From UMGS1781 sp964389545 (lineage in GTDB: Bacteria; Bacillota; Clostridia; TANB77; CAG-508): DNA of 6,403 nucleotides. Shown in pieces: positions 5,623-6,403 of the stretch. How positions within the stretch are numbered: position 1 is the stretch's first letter; each line of letters begins with the position of its first letter. The position numbers and the translations under genes are program-made. The notes under the pieces are model-generated. The model was given only the letters and a program-made list of their open reading frames with translations, had not been told where the DNA came from and made no database searches. The DNA lies in assembly GCA_964389545.1 (NCBI GenBank), contig CAYMDN010000048.1, positions 1 to 6,403 on the forward strand, written 5' to 3'.

Positions 5623-6288
5623 CTTTGACAAAGTACTAACAATATTAACTCCAAATATAGGTAAGATTGAGTGTGTTGCAAAAGGTGCAAGAAGGCCGAA
5701 AAGCCTTCTTTTGGCAGGCACTCAATTTTTGTGTTTTGGCGACTATTTAATGTATAAAAGCCGGCGATACATACAGAATGAATTCTTGTGAAACGATAGA
5801 AGTGTTTTATGATTTAAGAACAGATTTAGATAAACTACAAAGTGCTTCATATCTTACGAAGATTGTAAATGATATAACAACAGAAAATCAGAATAATTAT
5901 AGAGTACTACAACTATTTTTAAACACTTTATATGTGCTTGCAAATACAGATAAAGACATGAGTTTTGTAGAATCAATTTTTAGATTACGATTATTATCAA
6001 TAATAGGTTTTAGACCTTCGATAGAAGAATGTAAAATGTGTAAAGAAAAAGATGAACTAAACTATTTTAGTATAAAAGATAATGGACTAAAATGTAAAGC
6101 ATGTAGTAAACAAGATCCACGGAGCAATTGAAATAACAGATACTACAAAAGATGCAATAAGATATATAATTAAATCAGAAGCTAAAAAAGTATATTCATT
6201 TAACATACCAAAAGAATCGATAAAAGAACTAGAGATAGTTACAAAATTGTATCTTACAGAGAAATTAGAAAAAGAATATAAGAGGTGA
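5570..6288 (+). CDS. recO: DNA repair protein RecO, readable only with two +1 frame shifts
   Basis: RecO loads RecA on single-stranded DNA during RecF-pathway recombination. The coding region lies in three frames. 5570-5761 encodes residues 1-64 (OB-fold, with VRTKGIVI and KGARRPKSLLLAG). 5763-6119 encodes 65-183, with the FRLRLLSIIGFRPSIEEC helix and zinc cysteines at about 154, 157, 175 and 178. 6121-6285 encodes 184-238, the C-terminal AIEITDTTKDAIRYII and KVYSFNIP blocks. Skipping C5762 and C6120 gives a continuous 238-residue protein of near-normal length with no internal stop. Read conventionally, the first frame stops at 5789-5791 and the second at 6129-6131. GAAGGTGG at 5556-5563 lies 6 bases before the ATG. 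Candidate explanations are sequence errors, a recent pseudogene, or recoding at CGG. Function is certain as RecO-derived, expression of a full product is not. Confidence 0.85.
5689..5712 (+). other. Perfect 8-bp hairpin followed by TTTT inside recO
   Basis: AAGAAGGC (5689-5696) and GCCTTCTT (5703-5710) are perfect reverse complements around a six-base loop CGAAAA, and the right arm runs into TT. In shape it resembles a short intrinsic terminator. It lies within conserved RecO codons (ARRPKSLLLAG), so it may simply be a by-product of coding. It is about 50 bases upstream of the first frame break. Confidence 0.6.
5751..5791 (+). other. First recO frame-change interval, in-frame CGG at 5762
   Basis: The downstream frame is closed by TAA at 5748-5750 and the upstream frame ends at TGA 5789-5791, so the change must fall here. 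Upstream reading is AAA AGC CGG CGA. Omitting C5762 gives AGC GGC GAT ACA, encoding YKSGDTYRMN, which fits the RecO linker before the NSCETIEVFYDLR helix. The skipped base lies within the palindrome GCCGGC (5760-5765), an unusually GC-rich patch here. Confidence 0.75.
6105..6131 (+). other. Second recO frame-change interval, in-frame CGG at 6120
   Basis: The zinc-site codons for CKAC end at 6104 in the middle frame, and that frame stops at TGA 6129-6131, which brackets the change. The middle frame reads GAT CCA CGG AGC AAT TGA. Omitting C6120 gives GAT CCA GGA GCA ATT GAA, encoding DPGAIE and leading into the conserved RecO C-terminal helix block. As at the first site, the zero-frame codon is CGG and the resumed codon is a glycine GGN. 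Confidence 0.75.
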
Positions 6289-6293
6289 AATTT

Positions 6294-6403
6294 ATGACTA
6301 AGACAACTAATGTATTTGTGTGTAGTAATTGTGGTAATGAGTCTCCAAAGTGGTTTGGTAAGTGCCCTGCATGTAATGAGTGGAATACTTGCTATGAAGA
6401 AAA
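6294..6403 (+). CDS. radA: DNA repair protein RadA/Sms, N-terminal fragment
   Basis: Only the first 36 residues are present before the window ends. They form the RadA N-terminal zinc finger: Cys10-x2-Cys13 and Cys24-x2-Cys27 within FVCSNCGNESPKWFGKCPAC, followed by NEWNT. This block is diagnostic for RadA (Sms), a RecA-related ATPase that promotes branch migration in homologous recombination. The RecA-like core and Lon-like C-terminal domain lie outside. AGAGGTGA at 6281-6288 is a good ribosome site 5 bases before the ATG and overlaps the recO stop (TGA 6286-6288), so recO and radA are probably translated from one message. The pairing with recO suits a shared recombination-repair role. Confidence 0.93.
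   Translation, partial: MTKTTNVFVCSNCGNESPKWFGKCPACNEWNTCYEE

Noticed and set aside
5778..6131. A separate gene starting at the ATG at 5778
   Set aside because: Its product is the middle of RecO, it has no ribosome site, and RecO homology begins before this ATG (GDTYR).
5570..6288. Reassignment of CGG to another amino acid (such as Trp or Gln) as the explanation for recO
   Set aside because: A changed sense meaning would not move the reading frame. RecO homology continues only after a one-base frame change at each site.

Overview
The window is low-GC (about 30% by eye), tightly packed DNA with nearly all genes on the + strand. Gene content and order point to a spore-forming low-GC Firmicute, most likely an uncultured Clostridia-type lineage. 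The markers are the sporulation pair yqfC-yqfD followed by ybeY, era, a YqzL-type small gene, recO and radA, a neighbourhood typical of that group. The organism assignment is inference from gene order and codon use.

Layout. Positions 1-49 (minus strand) hold the 5' two-thirds of an elongator tRNA-Met, driven by a full-consensus sigma-A promoter at 62-90. A divergent intergenic region (91-188) leads into a + strand gene train: yqfC (189-455), yqfD (470-1654), an unrecognised helix-rich 384-residue protein (1676-2830), ybeY (2854-3321), a membrane-anchored DUF3048/YerB-like protein (3345-4433), era (4446-5348), a small yqzL-like gene (5461-5622), recO (5570-6288, needing two frame changes) and the start of radA/sms (6294-6403, cut by the window edge). 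Gaps are short, most genes have a clear Shine-Dalgarno sequence, and I see no convincing terminator between genes, so one long operon or a few overlapping transcripts are likely. Functionally it mixes sporulation (yqfCD), ribosome/rRNA maturation (ybeY, era) and DNA repair (recO, radA). The phoH and pgpH genes that often lie between yqfD and ybeY are absent, and so are dgkA and cdd, often found between ybeY and era. An unknown gene and the DUF3048 gene occupy those positions.

The most striking observation is in recO. The protein is readable end to end (238 residues, intact Cys4 zinc site) only if one base is skipped at each of two places. At both places the skipped base is the C of an in-frame CGG codon (AGC-CGG at 5762 and CCA-CGG at 6120), and the resumed frame reads a glycine GGN codon. 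By eye I find no other in-frame CGG in the roughly 2,000 codons of the window, while CGA and CGT are used normally as arginine. This could be two sequence errors or a decaying gene. It could also mean that CGG is unassigned or starved in this organism and serves as a +1 frameshift site.
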